The notes beneath the pieces were generated by a model. The model was given only the letters and a program-made list of their open reading frames with translations. It made no database searches and was not told where the DNA came from. A DNA stretch of 64,000 nt, taken from assembly GCF_002288105.1 (NCBI RefSeq), contig NZ_CP016774.1:434001-498000 (forward strand), read 5' to 3'. Numbering within the stretch: position 1 is the first letter of the stretch; each line of letters begins with the position of its first letter. The position numbers and the translations under genes are program-made. Below are positions 62,000 to 64,000 of this stretch, in pieces. Origin of the DNA: Candidatus Planktophila versatilis (GTDB taxonomy: Bacteria > Actinomycetota > Actinomycetes > Nanopelagicales > Nanopelagicaceae).

Positions 62000-62665
62000 A
62001 TGTTGAGCAGAAAGTTAACCAGTGAATTTCTAGGCACGGCCACCCTGATTGCCACAGTTGTGGGTTCTGGAGCAATGGCCACAGCGCTCAGTAACGATGT
62101 TGGAATCCAGTTGCTGATTAACACCATTGCAACCGTATTTGTCCTCTACATCCTGATCACCTTACTTGGCCCCATCAGTGGTGCCCACTTCAATCCTGTT
62201 GTTACTGGAGTTGATTTTTTCACCAAGAAAATCAAGGGCAAGGAGTTTTCGCTGTACATCATTGCGCAACTGGCAGGTGCTGCCGTTGGAGCAATAGTTG
62301 CCAATCTGATGTTTGAATACTCTGCAATTTATATTTCAGAAAAAGAGCGCACCGGTGCCCATCTACTGCTCGGTGAAGTCATTGCCACAGCAGGTCTGAT
62401 ATTAATTATTCACTTAGCGCTCAAGCAGAAGGAAGATAAGAAAATTGCTCGCCTGGTTGCCGCCTGGATCGGAGCTGCCTACTTCTTCACCTCCTCCACA
62501 TCTTTTGCCAACCCAGCGGCGGTCTTTGGCCGCATGTTCTCAGATACCTTCTCTGGAATAGCACCTAAGTCAGCGCCGCTATTTGTACTGGCCGAAATTA
62601 TCGGCGGCCTGCTCGGATACCTTGGATTTAAAGCACTCACCTCTAAAGCTAGGTCAGGAAAATAA
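62000..62665 (+). CDS. aqpS: Aquaporin-family channel, AqpS-like
   Basis: 221 residues, six membrane segments. Loop B motif HFNPVVTG (NPV for NPA), loop E FANPAAVFGR (NPA with the selectivity Arg). Its partner, arsC, follows with 0 bases between, as in the AqpS-ArsC arsenic pathway of rhizobia, where arsenite leaves through the channel. Not part of the glycerol operon; substrate not proven. Confidence 0.82.
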   Translation: MLSRKLTSEFLGTATLIATVVGSGAMATALSNDVGIQLLINTIATVFVLYILITLLGPISGAHFNPVVTGVDFFTKKIKGKEFSLYIIAQLAGAAVGAIVANLMFEYSAIYISEKERTGAHLLLGEVIATAGLILIIHLALKQKEDKKIARLVAAWIGAAYFFTSSTSFANPAAVFGRMFSDTFSGIAPKSAPLFVLAEIIGGLLGYLGFKALTSKARSGK

Positions 62666-63064
62666 ATGAGTAAGCCAAGTGTTCTCTTTGTCTGCGTTCA
62701 CAATGCAGGTCGCTCCCAGATGGCAGCAGGTTTTATGCGCGAGCTCGGCCAAGGTCGCGTGGAAGTACTCTCTGCTGGCTCTGCGCCAAAAGATTCCATC
62801 AACCCAGTTGCAGTTGCAGCGATGGCTGAAGTCGGAATTGATATAGCAAATAACACTCCCAAGATTCTTACACCAGAAGCAGTACAGGCATCAGATGCCG
62901 TTATCACTATGGGCTGCGGTGATGCCTGCCCTTACTACCCAGGTAAGCGTTATGAAGATTGGGTGCTTGATGACCCAGCTGGCCAAGGAATTGAATCTGT
63001 GCGCGTAATTCGTGATGAGATTAGGGAACGAGTAGAAAAGTTGCTCGCGGAGTTACTCGCTTAA
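62666..63064 (+). CDS. arsC: Arsenate reductase (LMW phosphatase family)
   Basis: 132 residues. P-loop CVHNAGRSQMA with catalytic Cys10; second Cys pair in MGCGDACPYYPGKRYEDWVLDDPAGQ. Reduces arsenate to arsenite; thioredoxin or mycothiol linked. Coupled to the aquaporin. Overlaps the convergent YbaK fragment by 4 bases. Confidence 0.92.
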   Translation: MSKPSVLFVCVHNAGRSQMAAGFMRELGQGRVEVLSAGSAPKDSINPVAVAAMAEVGIDIANNTPKILTPEAVQASDAVITMGCGDACPYYPGKRYEDWVLDDPAGQGIESVRVIRDEIRERVEKLLAELLA

Positions 63065-63237
63065 TTGCCAACAACCATTGGCTGTGCGCCCGTACAAGTA
63101 ATGAGTTCGGCATATGTTGTTGGATACACCGCATGCGGATGTCCTGATGCAGCCCAGACGATGTCGTAATCGTTTAACGCTTCATCAATAATGATTATTT
63201 CTGGCTTGGAAATCCACCCTAATGGGCTCACGCCACC
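63061..63237. repeat. 177-bp direct repeat copy A (YbaK 3' end)
   Basis: Same length and frame as 63710-63886; long identical blocks such as GTTGTTGGATACACCGCATG. 472 bases lie between the two copies and hold the membrane-protein gene. Confidence 0.8.
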
Positions 63238-63300
63238 CGTGGCTTTTGAAACCATCTCGACTGGAGAAATGTTGTATGAAGTTCGAACTTGGTCTCTCAT
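63061..63300 (-). pseudogene. YbaK/aminoacyl-tRNA deacylase C-terminal fragment (duplicate)
   Basis: 79 codons, of which the last 58 (GGVSPLGW to VVGN) repeat the C-terminus of the neighbouring YbaK gene at 51 of 58 residues. The first 21 codons (MRDQVRTSYNISPVEM) do not match. It lacks the N-terminal half of the deacylase, including the usual core strands, so it is probably a remnant. It might be translated as a small protein. Confidence 0.7.
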
Positions 63301-63309
63301 TAGAAATGC

Positions 63310-63705
63310 CTACGCCGTTATTTCTGTTCTTTTTGTGTCGGACTTCAAAATTCGATAAAAAGCAAATGTAATGATCAATGCTGGGATAACGTTCCAACGC
63401 TCATTAGCGCTTCGAGATGCTGCATTAGCAAGAATTCCCAATGCGCCCAGAATTACAAAAGCTTTAACTATCCATTTTGGCTTAACCGCTAGGCCGTAGG
63501 AGAAGCGAGTGAAAATTACTACCTGATAGGCAACCAGGGCAAAATTTAAAATGTAAAGAATTCTTAGGTAAGTGGGAAATACCTCAAATTGCCCACCAGC
63601 TGCGCGATCAAGTGCGTATGGAGCACCCAATATGACACCGCCAACTAAATATAGGTTCCAAGCAAAAGAAGCAAATACTACGGTTACAAAAGTTTTGTTC
63701 CTCAT
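63310..63705 (-). CDS. Four-helix membrane protein, 131 aa
   Basis: Not recognised. Hydrophobic segments near 5-26, 50-66, 80-96 and 104-120; both ends hydrophilic. Lies between two copies of the YbaK 3' end, 4 bases after the intact YbaK gene stop in the same direction. AGGAACAAA is the start region; no strong ribosome binding site. Function unknown. Confidence 0.65.
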   Translation of the reverse strand: MRNKTFVTVVFASFAWNLYLVGGVILGAPYALDRAAGGQFEVFPTYLRILYILNFALVAYQVVIFTRFSYGLAVKPKWIVKAFVILGALGILANAASRSANERWNVIPALIITFAFYRILKSDTKRTEITA

Positions 63706-63709
63706 TTAA

Positions 63710-63886
63710 CTAGTCTCCTACAATCATTGGTTGCGCACCTGTGCATTGAATCAATTCGCCATAAGTTGTTGGATACACCGCATGGGGATGTCCAGCAGCA
63801 GCCCAAACAATGTCGTAATCGTTTAACGCTTCATCAATGAGGATAATTTCTGGCTTAGAAATCCACCCCACTGGGCTCACGCCGCC
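63710..63886. repeat. 177-bp direct repeat copy B (YbaK 3' end)
   Basis: In the YbaK gene running off the window edge; matches copy A at 63061-63237. Copy B joins smoothly to the N-terminal YbaK coding part, so it is the original. Confidence 0.8.
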
Positions 63887-64000
63887 GACTGAATAACCGG
63901 AAACTTCCTTCACATAATTAGCATCTGCGCGGCCTAGTTCTGTAATTCTTAAATTCTTAGCAACTAACTCGGTATCAACGCGATGACGGCCACTTGTGAT
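63710..64000 (-). CDS. ybaK: YbaK/aminoacyl-tRNA deacylase (C-terminal part, runs off edge)
   Basis: Minus strand open through the window end: VDTELVAKNLRITELGRADANYVKEV then SVGGVSPVGW, TYGELIQCTG. YbaK-type editing domains hydrolyse mischarged Cys-tRNA or Ala-tRNA. The in-frame GTG at 63913 is internal. About 96 codons visible; N-terminus is beyond 64000. Confidence 0.82.
   Translation of the reverse strand: MTSGRHRVDTELVAKNLRITELGRADANYVKEVSGYSVGGVSPVGWISKPEIILIDEALNDYDIVWAAAGHPHAVYPTTYGELIQCTGAQPMIVGD

Noticed and set aside
1-64000. tRNA, rRNA or insertion sequences
   Set aside because: None was found reading both strands; no cloverleaf, transposase or terminal inverted repeat was noticed, though a covariance search was not possible.

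Overview
The window reads as chromosome of a small-genome, free-living actinobacterium, most likely the freshwater acI/Nanopelagicales group ('Candidatus Planktophila'-like). The evidence is sequence-internal: actinobacterial marker genes (sepH, PASTA-domain Ser/Thr kinase, DUF7455, DUF4192, class II DAHP synthase, PPi-type phosphofructokinase, a SAM-IV riboswitch), moderate GC by eye, tiny intergenic gaps, many 1-14 bp overlaps, and many starts without a Shine-Dalgarno sequence but with a TANNNT hexamer 6-7 nt upstream. The taxon is inference; no rRNA, tRNA, CRISPR array or insertion sequence was seen.

Layout. 1-2.6 kb: end of ribH, a zinc alcohol dehydrogenase and a quinone oxidoreductase. 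2.6-11 kb: an uptake and catabolism region with a large solute-binding protein, two permeases and two complementary degenerate ATPases (GlpSTPQV-like), then an amidohydrolase, a MIP18/DUF59 protein and a protein resembling a catalytically dead tyrosine recombinase. A repeated GTTA-N7-GTTA motif precedes both the transporter and the amidohydrolase. 11-18.6 kb: ppdK, small unknowns, an MFS carrier, a 2-hydroxyacid dehydrogenase and a DinG-type helicase. 18.6-22.7 kb: two neocarzinostatin-like secreted proteins beside a heme/iron ABC importer. 22.7-38.3 kb: NUDIX, PKD and DUF4192 proteins, SAM-IV riboswitch-metX, principal sigma factor, CDGSH protein, topoisomerase IV (parE and a parC lacking the C-terminal domain), ABC-F, sepH, IMPase and rplS with a long tail. 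38.3-49.8 kb: lepB, rnhB, dprA, era, uppP, transporters, esterase, PPi-PFK, aroG, ogt, threonine aldolase and nfo. 49.8-62 kb: PknL-like kinase, TPP-riboswitch-pnuC-kinase, and a carotenoid region (crtE-crtI-crtB, and crtA-cruF-glycosyltransferase-second desaturase) around metF and a CDP-alcohol phosphotransferase. 62-64 kb: aquaporin-arsC arsenic pair and a partly duplicated YbaK gene flanking a membrane protein.

How it works together. The cell probably imports a polyol or sugar-like substrate, heme/iron and thiamine, conserves pyrophosphate through PPDK and PPi-PFK, and makes a carotenoid that is acyclic, hydroxylated and glycosylated as far as these genes show. No lycopene cyclase or rhodopsin is visible here.

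Most interesting signals: (1) a simple start-site grammar, TANNNT-N6/7-ATG/GTG, at about twenty genes; (2) two 22-bp divergent intergenic regions (crtE/metF and crtA/aquaporin) built as 6+10+6, with two overlapping -10 elements sharing a GATAC core; (3) neocarzinostatin-fold proteins beside a heme importer; (4) a riboswitch-controlled thiamine transporter coupled to an uncharacterised kinase; (5) the dead-recombinase-like protein in the amidohydrolase operon; (6) a CTD-less ParC.
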